64,000 nucleotides of DNA, from assembly GCA_030998225.1 (NCBI GenBank), contig JAPYXD010000754.1, positions 4,216,001 to 4,280,000 of the forward strand. Reading direction: 5' to 3'. The translations under genes and the position numbers were made by a program. Numbering within the stretch: position 1 is the first letter of the stretch; the number at the start of each line of letters is the position of its first letter. The DNA comes from Diplolepis rosae. Lineage: Eukaryota; Arthropoda; Insecta; Hymenoptera; Diplolepididae. Below the pieces are notes generated by a model that worked only from the letters and a program-made list of their open reading frames with translations, was not told the DNA's origin and did no database searches. Below are positions 22,430 to 34,610 of this stretch, one piece after another.

Positions 22430-22816
22430 TGGACTTCTTTTCAGAAAACAATTTTGTATTGCAATATTTCTTCCGTATCTCGCACAGTTTATCTTAAAAA
22501 TAGGATTTTTCATTTTCAATATCATATTTTTTAATTAAAACAGAAAATATACAAATCTCGTTAAAAAACGTGGAAATAGAAAATTTGTAATCTTTAAGTA
22601 TAAGCAAATAATTCTGCATTATGAAGCTTTTTGGATCTCGTATATGGAATATTTTATTTTTAATGGTAATTCTTTAAATTAAATCGAAAAAAATACACCT
22701 TATAAAATAACGTTTAAATAAAAATTTGTACATATTTTTTTAAAGGAAACGATTTTGCATGGTTTAACTGGAAAATAGAATTTAATTATTGATTTTTTTA
22801 AGTTTTAAAATCCTGT
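22430..22816. repeat. Decayed ~150-bp repeats of the HINE-like family
   Basis: Blocks such as TTTGTATTGCAATATTTCTT, CGTATCTCGCACAGTTTA and ATTTTTCATTTTCAATATCA follow the order of the units at 58.4-59.1 kb. Neither element end is present. Confidence 0.5.
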
Positions 22817-22817
22817 A

Positions 22818-23199
22818 CACTAAGAAAAAAGATTTGATTGAATCAAAAAAAATAATTTGTCTGAACGACTTTCTTTGATTTAAAGAAATGATTTGTTTAA
22901 ATGAAACAAAATTTGTTTGATTCAAACAAAATATCTTTGGATCAAATAAATATTTGTTCGAATCAAATAAATTTCTGCCTTAAATCAAACAAATTATATC
23001 TTTGACCATATATCAATGCATTAATTTCTTTGTTTTGAAGAAAAATTAATTTGATTCAAACTAATATTTATTTGGTTCAAAGATATTTTGTTTGAATCAA
23101 ACAAATTTTATTTCATTTAAACAAATCATTTCTTTAAATCGAAGAAAGTCGTTCAAACAAATTATTTTTTTTGATTCAATCAAATCTTTTTTCTCAGTG
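22818..23199. mobile_element. Family J palindromic MITE, copy 1
   Basis: The ends CACTAAGAAAAAAGATTTGA and the complement of TCAAATCTTTTTTCTCAGTG are flanked by TA (22816-22817, 23200-23201). The whole 382 bp is one near-perfect palindrome dominated by TTTGATT/AATCAAA words. Confidence 0.88.
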
Positions 23200-23201
23200 T
23201 A

Positions 23202-24617
23202 ACTTTTCTAATTTTGGTTGAATTGATAATCTTGAATTTTCCCGAAAATACTCTAATTTTTAAATTTTTCGTAAGATTGCATAAATGGTCTGAACAAATT
23301 GAGTGATTTACAAAAATTATATTAATTGAGTTAGCTTTTACACTAATGAAACGCTGCCCGATAAAGATTTGACTGAAGTTTGCTATATTGTTTTTGTTAA
23401 ACAAAAATTAAGATCGACTACTTCTTTCGCTAGACAAAAAGATAATAATATTTAGAAAAATTAAAATTGACGAAGAATGCAAATTTTGTTGATAATTTAC
23501 CTAATACAAAACTTTTTGTTGAAATAAACAAGATATTAAATTTTTTGTTTAAGGAAAAACGATGCAAACTTGAGATAGGTTGGAAAAAATAAAATTTTTG
23601 AAACAGAGATCAAATATATTGAAAATTGTAAAACTTAAATATAAAATAGCAAGTTTTCTTCTGCTTATATAATTTAAACAAATTGTTATCGAAATTTTAT
23701 CTGAGATTAGTTTGATTAAGACTCTTTTTTATGTAATATTTCCAATTTTGAATCATTTATGAGACTCCGTTGGTTAGTTTTTGTGGCCACCAATTAAAAA
23801 ATTGGACGGGTAAAGATATCACAAAAATCAAAATCACATCTGGAGAACTACTTACAGTTCTGAATATAAATTTAACGATAAAAAGGACTATTCTTCTAAA
23901 AAGAAGTGTCTCATTATTTATAAATTTATTACAAAAACCAATCATTTTGTTATAAAAAAAAAATTTTTTATTATTCAATGAACATATCATTATCAATGAA
24001 CATATCAGTATCTGAACATATCATTCATTACAATTTTTTTTTCGTAACTTTACCGAAATTCTTTTAGATTTAACTCTACAATTCACTAGTTTTGAAAGTA
24101 AATCTAAATATTTAAAAAAATTGTACATCCCACGACAATCTTGTTTCATATTTTATAGCAAATGAGATTATTCATAATCCATTTTTTTTGTTTTATGCTG
24201 AGTATAATTTTTCAGTGTTCATAATGATTAATTACTTTTGTATTCATTAAAGCTCCTGATGATGGGACAGGTGGTGTCTCCAAACTTCAAGATAGACTTT
24301 TTTTTCATAATAAATCAAAAAAATGTTCAATCCAAATTATTACTTTTGACCTTGCGACCATGAATTAATCATTCAGTTGAATTTTATAAAAATAATTTAA
24401 TCATAAAAAAATCGAATTTTACTTGACTAAAGTTAACAATGACTGTTTTCAGATATAAATTGTTTATCAAAAATAAATAAGATTTTCATAAAATTCGAAA
24501 ACCGTGTAAGCTTTTTCCTGAATCTACCAGCAAGAGCTTTATCGAATTATCAAAAGTTCTCGATAAAAATTCAAAAAGTTACAGATAAATATCCCAATAA
24601 TCATTATCAAATTTTCC
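23202..24617. other. AT-rich spacer with a family B remnant
   Basis: 23849-23990 keeps a left end ACTTACAGTTCTGAATATAA and a right arm block ATTATTCAATGAACAT of family B. 24240-24320 carries the phrase CTCCTGATGATGGGACAGG in front of an AT-rich tail, of unknown origin. No gene supported. Confidence 0.4.
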
Positions 24618-24618
24618 A

Positions 24619-25032
24619 ACACCCAGAAAAAATGTTTATTTCAATTTAAGAAATTGTATTTTTTAACTTCATTTCTTCAATTAGAAGTGAAAACACTTTC
24701 AGAACAAATATAAATTTTTTTTTTTTAAGAAATCACCTTTTTAGCCTTTTTTAAATGAAAGAAATTATTTTTTTAACATTATTTATTTCATTTGAAAAAA
24801 TCTTTATTTCATTCAAATATAATACCGGAAAAAACTTAATAAATAATTTACTCAATTTCATTACCTTAAACAAAGACAATTTTTTCTTTAAATTAAAAAA
24901 AAAAATTCTGTTAATCACATTACATATGTACTTATACTTATTCATTTCCGAAATTCAAAGATAAAAAAATTAAGAAATTTCTTTAAATCAAAGAAATTTT
25001 GTTTGAATCAAAGAAAAAAATTTTCTGGGTGA
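24619..25032. mobile_element. Family J-like MITE, copy 2
   Basis: The ends CACCCAGAAAAAATGTTT and the complement of AAATTTTCTGGGTG define the element. The inner half contains TTCATTTGAAA and AAATCAAAGAAATT words typical of family J. The two opposite-strand ORFs of 64 and 69 codons at about 24751-24964 mirror each other across the palindrome and are not genes. Confidence 0.7.
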
Positions 25033-25136
25033 GAGAGACACAAAGTTGAATCTTCCGAATAAGCACACATTTAAAAATTTACCCTAACCTAAAAAGTGTT
25101 TCATTTCCTCTTAGGTTAAAGACCAAACAAGATGTA

Positions 25137-25340
25137 CTTACAGTTCTGAACGTTCATTGAACGATGGAAAATATTTTTTTTTGAAAACTGAATGATTAGT
25201 TATTGTCCCAGAAAATTAAAAAAATAGTGTATTGTTCATGACCGATTGTATATTTAAAGGGCCCTGAATATAAACATAATAATTAATTTTCTTCTAGAAA
25301 AAAAGTTTGTTATCGTTCAATGAACGTTCAAAACAGTAAG
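25137..25340. mobile_element. Family B MITE, best-preserved copy
   Basis: Perfectly placed TA flanks (25135-25136 and 25341-25342) and ends CTTACAGTTCTGAACGTTCA with the complement of TGAACGTTCAAAACAGTAAG. The core includes AAAGGGCCCTGAATATAAAC. No coding capacity. It lies about 580 bp from the splice donor of the SAM-domain exon, so probably inside that gene's first coding intron. Confidence 0.88.
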
Positions 25341-25342
25341 TA

Positions 25343-25917
25343 CATGAGACATAGCGCATATGATATTTTGTTTCTAAATTTTTTCACTGAGGGGGCAAAC
25401 ATGCGTAAATTGTTTAAACAATAAAACTGCTAATATCTGTAGTTAATTAACAAAATAAAAATTATAAAAATATTCACCTGAAAACCTAACGTATTAGCTG
25501 AAAAATGAAACAAACCCGAAATCGATTTAATTCTTTCAACCGGAGATAATGAATTTTAAGTACAAGAGAATTTAGCATTTTATCCAATTTTATACAAAGT
25601 TTAAGTTGATATATTTCTCAAAAAAAAATTTTAATTAAAATCCCTATACACGTGTTGGTTAATTTATTAAAAAGAAGCCACAAAAAAAATTTTATGCAAA
25701 TCTAAATTCTGAACTCAAAATGGGTGTACGATTTGTAAAAGAATGTCCCACATATTCATTTTAGTTATTAATTAACGAACCCCAGTCGATCTCTTCTCTA
25801 ACTAAAAAAAATCCCTTACCCCGGGAATATTTTATTTTCAAATACAAAATTCAAATACTGAATTCGAGTACTAAATAATCTTAGACTTGAGATAGTAAAG
25901 CAACAAGTTTGACTTAC
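25343..25917 (-). other. Start of the intron after the SAM-domain coding exon
   Basis: On the minus strand the exon ends at 25918 and GTAAGT follows at 25917-25912. The frame would run on through A+T-rich sequence to a stop at 25816, which looks like intron read-through and not protein. No acceptor or second exon that I can support lies nearby. Confidence 0.6.
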
Positions 25918-26415
25918 CGGTGTTGTATATGGTTGTTGAGCAAGCATGATTCCATCCTTCCGGAGTTTATCCTGGAGCAACATCCTAAGCTGCATTCTCG
26001 GAATCCTGACAAGTTCTGCTTTTCCTTCTTCGTATTCATCGGCAAATTTCGTAAGTTCTTGTCCACCACTTGATGAACTCGCCGTCGGAGAGGCCCTTTG
26101 GATGTCTTTGTCACTTGCTGGTCTCTCCGAAGACGTCCTGGAGGACTTGGAACTGACATTGTCGCAGAGACAATCATTTGTCTCTTCAAGAGTGAAATAA
26201 ACACTTGCAGCACCTTCCTCTCTTAAGGTCTTTACAGACTGTAGGAGACGAGCCCTATGAGTTTGATTAAAAACACCGATCGCGTCTAGGTCAGGATCTC
26301 CAATTTGTTTGCAAATCTCAAGGTCATCATAACCATTGTCGATGAAAGATTCAGAATATTGACCGAGATGCAGTGACCGCAGCCATTCTACGACGATATT
26401 GCTTGCAATAGTCAT
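25918..26415 (-). CDS. SAMD5-like SAM-domain protein, first coding exon
   Basis: 166 codons from ATG at 26415 to a phase-0 splice donor (CCG then GTAAGT). Residues about 5-68 form a SAM domain, with VVEWLRSLHLGQYSESFIDN, GYDDLEICKQIGDPDLDAIG and a closing HRARLLQSVKTLREE helix. SYFTLEE-type sequence and a low-complexity Ser-rich linker (about 85-118) follow. A second conserved patch, IPRMQLRMLLQDKLRKDGI, lies near residues 137-155. SAM domain, then ...LYFTLE..., then a basic KIMIRDKL-type patch is the layout I know from vertebrate SAMD5 and SASH1-related proteins. SAM domains mediate protein-protein contacts; no catalytic role is expected. The C-terminus is in exons not found here. Family assignment is strong; orthology to SAMD5 is inference. 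Confidence 0.9.
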
Positions 26416-27660
26416 CTTGATCCTGTTTATCTCAAGTTTCTATTCGACACCACCTTGCACTCTTCGCTCTAAGAAACGTGACATAATTTATCACGTTTTC
26501 TCGAAAGAATAATAAAACTAAGCAGTTGTTTGAAAGGACTGGTAGGATGGCATACGTCAAACAGTCACGATCCTTGCGGACAATTTCAGAGTTCCCTCTA
26601 GATTTTACTCCTGCTCGTGCTCCAATCGACGATAGAAGCGAGACAAGTTCTCAGCTGAGCGCAGTCGTTGCCCACTCGACCTTGAAACTCAGTCTACTCT
26701 TTTTCCTGCCCGAGAATTCGTCAGCCCTTCACTTCTTTCACTTCAAAAGGATTTTTCAATCAAACTTGTCACGTTAAACGATATTGCAATGTCAAACATT
26801 TTTCCTTTCTTGTATCAAGAGACGGCTTATAATTCTAACCTCTCAAGGAAACACATTGGGAGAAATTAATTGTTTCAATGGAAACAAGTTCCCTTGTTGT
26901 TTGTTTGAGAATGATAGAAAAAATCTGCCGGTAGAAAAAATACACAAGGCAATATAAATCCCGTAAAAAGTTTTCCTTCCTTTTCCTCTTCACATCAGGT
27001 GCAAAAGCTGGTGGAATCAAACGTGCACCGATTCCATGAAATTCTACAGAAATCAGGGAAGACTCTACGTGACTTTCACGACAAGCAAACGATCTCGAGC
27101 AGTCACCCTGCACATAAATCACGTTCTACTTTTTTCTTCTCTTTTTCCAGGAGGATGACACCGCTGGATTTAACCGCAGAAAAAACCGGCACGAAATACA
27201 CGCGAAAAGCCGGTTACTAGTTTAAACTGAAAACTTTGCACCAACTGTCAGACAAAATAAAGCCCACAATCCTGAAGAAAGGATTGTCAACAATCACAAA
27301 GTTAGAATCGGACGCGGTTTATTCTAACCTCAAAGAACTTTAAAAACTTTAACTTTTCAGGACGAAAGCATAGATTGACTCGCGTGACACGAAACACAAG
27401 TCGACATAAAATCGACTTTCGCGTGCCTTGAAAAAGGACTTTTTGCACTTGGTGAAACTTTTCGCGTAGATCATAATCACGGCGGGAAAATCATCGGACG
27501 AGTGAATTTCGAGACAGAGCGCAAGGATTACTTCTTACCATGACGCGGCGCAAGGCTCAACTGACACGAGTCACCCGCTAGAGGGAGCCACTTGCCCCCT
27601 CCCTCTCTACCCCCGCCGTAACTGCATTTCTATCCCCACCACATGACTGAGTATTCTCAA
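26416..27660 (-). promoter_or_regulatory. Probable 5'UTR and promoter region of the SAM-domain gene
   Basis: This stretch directly upstream of the ATG is repeat-free and clearly less A+T-rich than the window average. It includes a C-rich patch near 27595-27620. Such an island upstream of a start codon fits a promoter or 5'UTR. I could not pick a TATA box or initiator, and short frames here (26526-26777, 26835-27122, 26999-27220) have no recognised products. A non-coding first exon is possible. Confidence 0.45.
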
Positions 27661-28387
27661 CCCCTGGCCGTCTCTAAAGAGGGTGGGGGATTTCAACTAT
27701 GTAGGTATATGTATATGCTCCTCCACTTACGGAATGTCTACGACCTGGGAGCAAGAGCAACAGCCGCAACGACAATCACCCTTGAGCTCTAGATTCGCTC
27801 TTCGAAATACTTCAATCCGACTTTCATTCGATCAACAGATCCTGAGATCACGAAATTTTGTTGCGAACCATACGTTCTTTGTTTTTAGACTGTCACTTGT
27901 ATTGCGTTGTCCGAGATCCAGCAACACTTTTGTGAGAAATACGAGGTGGCTTGATGAACCTTGGTAAATTTCATAAATTTCGATCCCCTGAATCCGAAAA
28001 TGTAGGATATTTCTTTGAAAAATTGATCCTTTAATTGCTAATTAACTTTTTTTGTAAACAAATGAAAATTAATTTTTTTCATACCCAGTATTTTTTTTTC
28101 TAATAAATTATGGCTTATTTTACAATGAAATGTTGTAAAAAAACAGATTATTTTGCAATATGCGATCGACAAACGACTTTTTGCCAATGGTAGAGCAGAC
28201 TTTTATCACTGAATTCTGGAAATAAAATTAAAAAAAAAAATTGTTTCTTTTGCAATTGGAGCTGGAAAACTGTAAATTTTCACTTTTTCCAAAGTTGAAA
28301 AATCCATAACTTGTAAATGGTTGATTTTACAAACAAAAATACAAGACAACTTTTCTTAATATAATAAGCCAAAATATCAGAAAAAAA
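27661..28387. other. Unique upstream sequence, no gene recognised
   Basis: The first 300 bp share the balanced composition of the promoter island. The 94-codon plus frame (27683-27967) is Ser/Arg-rich with no domain I know. From 27970 the sequence returns to AT-rich spacer. Confidence 0.35.
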
Positions 28388-28790
28388 TCTGCCAGCTTCA
28401 GAGGCACATTTCCATTGCTCGCAAATTTGAGCGTGCGCGATTCGTTTGTCGCGCTTCGCGCCCGGTCTTATTACCTTCGCATAAATTACAGTTTATTTCT
28501 TGTTATTTGATACTGTAACACAAGTTAAGTTTATTATGTTTTAAGTATGAATTAAATTTTCTTGAAGTTACTAATAGGGTTTATGATTTCAAATGAAACA
28601 GGAAATTCAATTTACTTAAGGCTCTATTGGCCTTGTGGAACACATTCTCATTATGACACTCGCGCACGATTTTTTAATTTATATCCATTAAAGCTAAATT
28701 TGCATTAAAAATAAAAATATAATCGCGCGCTTCGCGCTCCAAAATCTATGAATCTCGCACTTTGCACTGGTGATCTATGTCCTTTACATA
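28388..28790 (+). mobile_element. HINE-like element, 5' fragment
   Basis: It starts TCTGCCAGCTTCAGAGGCAC after an A-run, continues through GCGCTTCGCGCCCGGTCTTA and TTTATTTCTTGTTATTTGA, then CAATTTACTTAAGGCTCTAT. It ends after another CGCGCTTCGCGCTCC. The array of ~150-bp repeats and the 3' hairpin are missing. Confidence 0.7.
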
Positions 28791-28917
28791 CAAATTTCTA
28801 AATTTGTCCCTTACATTTTTTTCGTATATAGATTTTTTCTTTGAAAGAGGTTTTTTTATTATCAATAATATTTTTCATTAATAACCATAAGGTTTAACTT
28901 CTATGAAAAATTCCCTC

Positions 28918-29877
28918 GCACACTGAGAGAAATCGGCTTTGGTTCCTGTGCACATAGCACATAAATTTTTTGTACAGTAGTTGCCTTGACCAAAAAAGTT
29001 GAGAGAAGCTACTACTTTTATAGTTATCATGACAGTAATTTGAACTTTTTTGTGCATTCGGTTGTTGTGACCAAAGTTGATGATTAGAATGAGCTTTATA
29101 CGTACCCCAGCGGTTAGTACACGTACATTTTCTTTATGTGTACTGCCAAGCTCCTTTGGTTACTACAACCGCAGCGTTCGCTGTTGCGCTAGACAAATCA
29201 AGTATAACTTTCATTGAAAGATATGCAGCCTAAGTTGAATCCTGCCAATTCTCGTTCTCGATTCCTGGACTATATTTCACCGTGCCAAGCATTATCAGGT
29301 AAATAATTCTATTATAAATATAGTTTGACAATTCTTTCTAAATGATAAACGATTTTGTTCAGGGACAATGCAATGCGTTCCAATTTTGCTGTCTCGTCGT
29401 ATTTTGTCAAAACTATAGTCAGTCAAAAAAAGTTTATGATGATGAAAAAAGTGACAATTTTTTAACTTAATCGACGAAAGTTATCATAAATATCATTATA
29501 CCGGATTATTTTTCTTAGATCTTTTCGGTGAAACTTTATTTTTTCTCATCAAATTGAATTTGTATTTTGATAACTAAGAGAACCATACCTATAACCTTAA
29601 AAATAATTTTGGCTGGGTATTTACTGTCCGTAGACTTAGTCATTTTAACTAAACTCTATGCGCGGCTTTACGATGGACTTTGGTTCCTATAACCGCAGCG
29701 CTATGGTATTTCAAGTACCAGAATCGTGGTCTCAGTAACCTTCCTTGCAGTTGAAGTAAACACTTTTCCAATGTATGACAGCCACTACCATGATTGTCAT
29801 GAGAACTTTAACATTTTTGTAAAGACGATTTTAACAAAAAAACTTTGGTCAGTGAAACCTAAAATTTCTCTCTGTGC
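28918..29877. mobile_element. Inverted-repeat element, about 960 bp
   Basis: Ends CACACTGAGAGAAATCGGCT and the complement of AATTTCTCTCTGTGCACG are near-matching inverted repeats. Inside, GGTTCCT(A/G)T...CCGCAGCG words recur in both orientations. Nothing coding is visible. Confidence 0.6.
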
Positions 29878-30390
29878 ACGGATTGGTGCCAAATAAAATT
29901 TTCCATTTTTGATAACGTTTTTTACAATTAAAACGAAATCTATGTGTCCGATCAAAAAGTACTCTGAAATCAATAGACGAGTGTTTTCCATGATAATTTT
30001 TCTCTATTTTCATCTAAATTACTCGAAATTTTATGAGAAATTAGGTAATTTTACTTAATTAGCAGTTAACTTTACTTTGTCGATCACTGAGGGAATTGCT
30101 TTCATTGGAAATGCATGGGAAGGGATCTTAGTGAAAATATGTTTTATTGTACCAAGGGATTCAAACCAAGTAGAAAAATTATTAAAATGAAAAATTTGTC
30201 AATATTAGTCAAATTTTTCAGATATTCCAAGCATTATTAGAAATCAATATAATTATTATGTACCAATAAAATTCTGATTTTTTTTTAAATAGTTTTAAAA
30301 AACTTAAAATTTAAAAAAAAAACTTTTTGGCCTCCGAGTATAAATAAACAAAAATTTGGTCAACCATACAAAAGCAAAAATAGATGTGTT
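29878..30390. other. Spacer with a family K/L relic
   Basis: 30078-30110 contains CACTGAGGGAATTGCTTTCA, matching the inner pair of the 14.4-15.7 kb nest. The remainder is AT-rich with nothing recognised. Confidence 0.4.
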
Positions 30391-30392
30391 TA

Positions 30393-30663
30393 CTCTCTAA
30401 ATCTGAATCAGTCAAATTTTCACTGATTGAATCAGTGATTTGCCTTTTCACTGATTCATCAGTGAAAAATATTTTTCACTGTTAAATCAGTTAATTGTCA
30501 CTGATTCATCAGTGAGAAAAATATTTTTCACTGTAAAATCAGTCAATTTTCACTGAAATAATCAGTAAAATTTGACTGATTTACAGTAACCTCTTTTTAG
30601 CTATTTGAATCAGTCAAATTTCACTGATAATCAGTAGATTTTGACTGATTCAAATTTAGAGAG
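30393..30663. mobile_element. Family A MITE, copy 6
   Basis: Standard ends, TA flanks (30391-30392 and 30664-30665) and CACTGATTCATCAGTG units. Confidence 0.88.
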
Positions 30664-30665
30664 TA

Positions 30666-31275
30666 AAGTCCTTTCGTGTTGAGTTATACAGATTTTCATT
30701 GTGTAGAGTTTATCTGTGTAGAATCGATACCACCCCGATAATTAAAACATTTGTCTTACTTCATGTCCTATTAAATTCTAACCAGAATTTTAGTTTAGTT
30801 AATTAAAACAAGCCATCAATAATGCTACACATTTGGTATATGCTAATTGTAGATAGGCACACAATATTTTTGACTTACAGATCGATAGAATCAAATAGAG
30901 ACGTGTTAGCTAAAATTTCATGGGTATGGATAGTTTAACAATGAATAATTTTCTCTGATTAGTAACATCGATTTACTGGGTGAATACGTTTATATCGTTT
31001 TGTGTCCCTGTTATCGCAGTCGAGCCATGTTCGTAAACCACATATGATAGCATATAACTCTAGTTAAAAGCAGTATTTAGGAACATGCATATTCAGGCTC
31101 TTGATGCCGAACAACATAACGTTTCGTTGACATCATCGAATCATTAACGGCTTCAATTGCTATTCATTTCTTACCAAAGTTTTGATTGGTTGATAGAATG
31201 CTAACATTGCTGATATCAGCATGCTCTTACGCGGTTCAACACAATTTTATCACCTGAGTCAGACATATTCCTGGT
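30666..31275. other. Unique spacer
   Basis: No repeat, exon or RNA gene recognised. Confidence 0.4.
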
Positions 31276-31600
31276 GAAAGTATCGGATAGGAATTCATTC
31301 CGACTCAATCAGAACTATTCCGATTCATTCCGATATCTGTATCCGAGCCAATTCGAATCATTTCGAACCAATCCGAAAAACTTTTCGTAACTCGTTTGAT
31401 GAAAAAAGGGAAAAAAATCGATCCGACCTGATCCGTTTTAATCCGAGGCAACAATCCGAATCAATTCGAACCAATCCTAAACCGAGTTTTCAATATGAAT
31501 CATTCCAAGCTCGGATTGATCTAAACCGAATTTTCAATCAGAATCAATCCGAATCACTCCGACCTCGGATTCATTCGGATTAATTCTGATCAGACAACAT
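31276..31600. repeat. Cluster of degenerate (A/T)TCCGA(A/T)TCA words
   Basis: CATTCCGA, CAATCCGAA, TTCGAATCA and similar words recur about every 10-20 bases in one orientation, with CTCGGATT-type words in the other. A related cluster with GATTCGGAA-type words lies at 35120-35375. It looks like a satellite-like or subrepeat-rich core of a mobile element. Confidence 0.6.
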
Positions 31601-33113
31601 AGCTTAATGTCCCGTTTTAAACTTTTGAAACAAACTTTTCTAACATTTTTCGATAATCTCGCAAAACCGCTTGGAAATGGTCACTCGGGGGTTTTCGGAG
31701 TCGCTGATTAAAAATCTAGAGTCAGGATTTTCCAATTCAAGATGGCAGATCTAATATGGCGGCGATGCTACACACGATTTCTTACTAGCATGTATAAATC
31801 ATCTAGAAATTCGCTGCTCTTGTAACATAACCTCAAGTATCACCAAAAACCGTTCGATTGGAACTTTGAGGTTAGGATATCTCGAAATCCTGACGGGCTA
31901 GAGAAATTCTACAGCCGGATTTGGATTCAGCGCCAATATTACAATTTTTTTATAATAAATTATCAAAGCTTCACAGATAATATGACAAATATCCTGAAGA
32001 GATTTAACAAATTATCTTATAATAATATGACTGAGACAAGAATTTATTTACAAAATTTGGTATGAAAAAATGTTCAGATACTCTTGTAGAGTATTTCTAA
32101 AAACATTTTGAATTTTATTTATGACTTTTTAAGAAAAGTTTTATAAAATACTTCATTTTTAGGGAATATCCCTGATCCTATTTAATGAACTTTCAAAAGA
32201 TTTATTAAAATTACTAAAAGTTAGAGAAATAATGCATGGAAAATTGACATTTAAATCTTTTTTTTAATTTCGAGAATTCCTTCGAAAAATTTAGTAAGTT
32301 ACATTACATTTTAGTCAAACTCACTAAAATTTGATAAAAATTCATTTATCCAATAAATGTAGAATAATACTGAACAAATTATAGGTACATTTTTTTAAAT
32401 TTTCACTGCCTAATGTTGATTTATTTTGAAATCATTATTTTAGAATTAAGATTCACTGTTCACTATTGTTACAATTGTGATTTTTTACTGAGTTTAGAGT
32501 GATTCGATTTTTTGTGACTTTTTGACCGCTTCTGACTGGACGAAAGAGTGATATTTCACTCGGAGAAATTTAGAAAGTGATATTCTTTTCAAGGAACATA
32601 TCCTGCATATTAAAGCCTCGATATTACTCATTTTCAAAAGGTGTAATTTTAAATAAAAATTGAATTCAAAATAAAATTGGGAATAAGGGTGTTTGATATT
32701 GAGATGTAATCTACGTTTGTGTTGCATCATGCGCCGCAAAGGGAATTACTCAGACCAAGTAGGGTGGCTTTGAAAAGGTCCTTCGTGTCCACGACACGCA
32801 ATGTCATATCGCGTTATTGAGAGCTACTTGTCAATGCCTGGCTTTCCCGATAGAGGAGTACGAGCTTGTCGTCGACGTGAATCATTCAATTAATTTTGTC
32901 CTCATCGGACGGATACGGCTATCGATGAGTTGTTCGTGTGGTATTCCACCAAGTGTGATATTTGACTTTCCGCAAAATAACGTATTGTCCCTTTTCTCTT
33001 GTCGAACTGTCGTCGGCAGTGTTACATTTTATGGCATATTATACTCACATCATCATAAATTCATAATTATCCTTCAACACAGGTTTCCCCAATTAAAATA
33101 GTTGTGCCTGCTA
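31601..33113. other. Mostly spacer; one stretch resembling the 49.5-kb repeat family
   Basis: 31680-31960 carries TTTTCGGAGTCGCTGATTA, AAGATGGC and GGATTTGGATTCAGCG words also seen at 61190-61400 and 49519-49870. 32760-33060 is more balanced in composition with a 94-codon plus frame of no recognised family. No gene called. Confidence 0.4.
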
Positions 33114-33384
33114 CTCTCTAAATCTGAATCAGTCAAATTTTAATTGATTGAATCAGTTATTTAACTTTTCACTGATTCATCAGTGAAAAAATATTTTTCA
33201 CTGTTAAATCAGTTATTTGCACTGATTCATCAGTGAAAAAAATATTATTCACTGTCAAATCAGTCAATTTTCACTGAAATAATCAGTGAAATTTGACTGA
33301 TTTACAGTAGCCTCTTTTTAGCTATTTAAATCAGTCAAAATTCACTGATAATCAGTAGATTTTGACTGATTCAAATTTAGAGAG
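33114..33384. mobile_element. Family A MITE, copy 7
   Basis: TA at 33112-33113 and 33385-33386 flanks the standard ends. It abuts, or is inserted near the 5' part of, a HINE-like fragment. Confidence 0.85.
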
Positions 33385-33386
33385 TA

Positions 33387-34080
33387 AGGCACGCAATGCG
33401 ATCGTTGCGCTTCACGCTCGGTCTTATATTCTTTGCATACATATATAAGTTTATTTCTTGTAAATTGATACTGAGGCTCAAGTAAATTCAAAATTTCAAG
33501 AAATCGAAATTCGAATTTTATAATATTGTAGATGTGAATTACATTTTCACATAAATTTTTAAGCAAACGATTTTTTATTTTAACGCTTATTTTGTATCTC
33601 ACATATTTCGGTTAAAAATGGAATTTTTGATTTTTAATAGTGTTTTTTTAAAACCAACATATGAATTATATATCTTGCCAAAAACATCCTACTGAGAATT
33701 TGTAAACCTCATTAGACAAATAATTTTAAATCTCAGCGTTTTTTTTCGTATGTCACATATTTTGTTTAAATGATGGAATTTTTAAATTTAAATCGAATTT
33801 TTTGAAAAATAAAATGAAAAATATACGTTTTATCAGAAACTATGTCAGACAAAATTTATAGATCTTATTGAAACGAACAATTTTGCAAACTTACGATTTT
33901 TTCATATTTCACATATTATTGTTAAAAAATTGAATTTTGGATTTCCAATAGTATTTTTTCAAATTAAAAAAAAATATACTTCTAATGAAAAAATTTTGCG
34001 GTTAAAACTTGTAGATCTTTATGTAGTAAACAATTTTGTATTATAATGTTTTTTCGTATCTCGTATAATTTAACTGGAAA
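33387..34080 (+). mobile_element. HINE-like element, fragment with ~150-bp repeats
   Basis: It begins GGCACGCAATGCGATCGTTG, then GCGCTTCACGCTCGGTCTTA. Repeat units marked by GTATCTCACATATTTCGGTT, TGGAATTTTTGATTTTTAAT and TTTGTAAACCTCATTAGACA follow. It stops at GTATCTCGTATAATTTAACT, where a family D arm begins. Confidence 0.7.
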
Positions 34081-34610
34081 ATGGAAATACTTTCAATAAT
34101 GTTTTTTGTACTAGAATTTTTTCTTATTGTCGCTTCTTACCAATTGTTTAAAAATTATTTGATTTTCATGAATCCACGGCTCTTTTTTTCGGGGAAAATA
34201 TTCTTTGCAACTCTACTATTTCCAATTACAAGGGTAAAGTTTTCAGTGACTATAATTGTTAAAAGAATTTTTCTAAACGAAGCATTTTTTTTTTAAATAG
34301 CTATATTTAAAGACTTTATTGTTTATTTTAAAAATTGGAAATAGTAAAATTATAGAGAATATTTTCCCTGAAAAATAAACCATGATTTATAAAAATCTAA
34401 TCATTTTCAAAAAGTTGGTAAAAACAATAGTAAGAAAAAATTCTATTAGAAAAAAAGTATCAAAAGTATTATTTTTTGTGAGTTTTAAATATTTTTTATA
34501 AAAAATAATGTTTTTTCATTTATAAGACACGGCTGATAATACGATTCTAAGTCTTAAAATAATAGTAAAACTTTTTTTCTAGAGACCTGGTTTTTGTCAC
34601 GACAACTATC
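34081..34610. mobile_element. Family D palindromic element
   Basis: The left arm (from TTTCAATAATGTTTTTTG) is truncated by the preceding repeat. The right arm is complete and ends GACAACTATC before TTAA (34611-34614). The centre is near 34300. Confidence 0.75.

Noticed and set aside
24751..24964. Pair of overlapping opposite ORFs
   Set aside because: Mirror images across a family J palindrome, low-complexity Lys/Phe/Ile composition.
25816..25917. Last 33 residues of the SAM-domain open frame
   Set aside because: They follow a GTAAGT donor, are A+T-rich and lack family similarity, so they are intron.
26835..27220. Short ORFs upstream of the SAM-domain exon
   Set aside because: They overlap in opposite senses in the probable 5'UTR/promoter and have no recognisable products.
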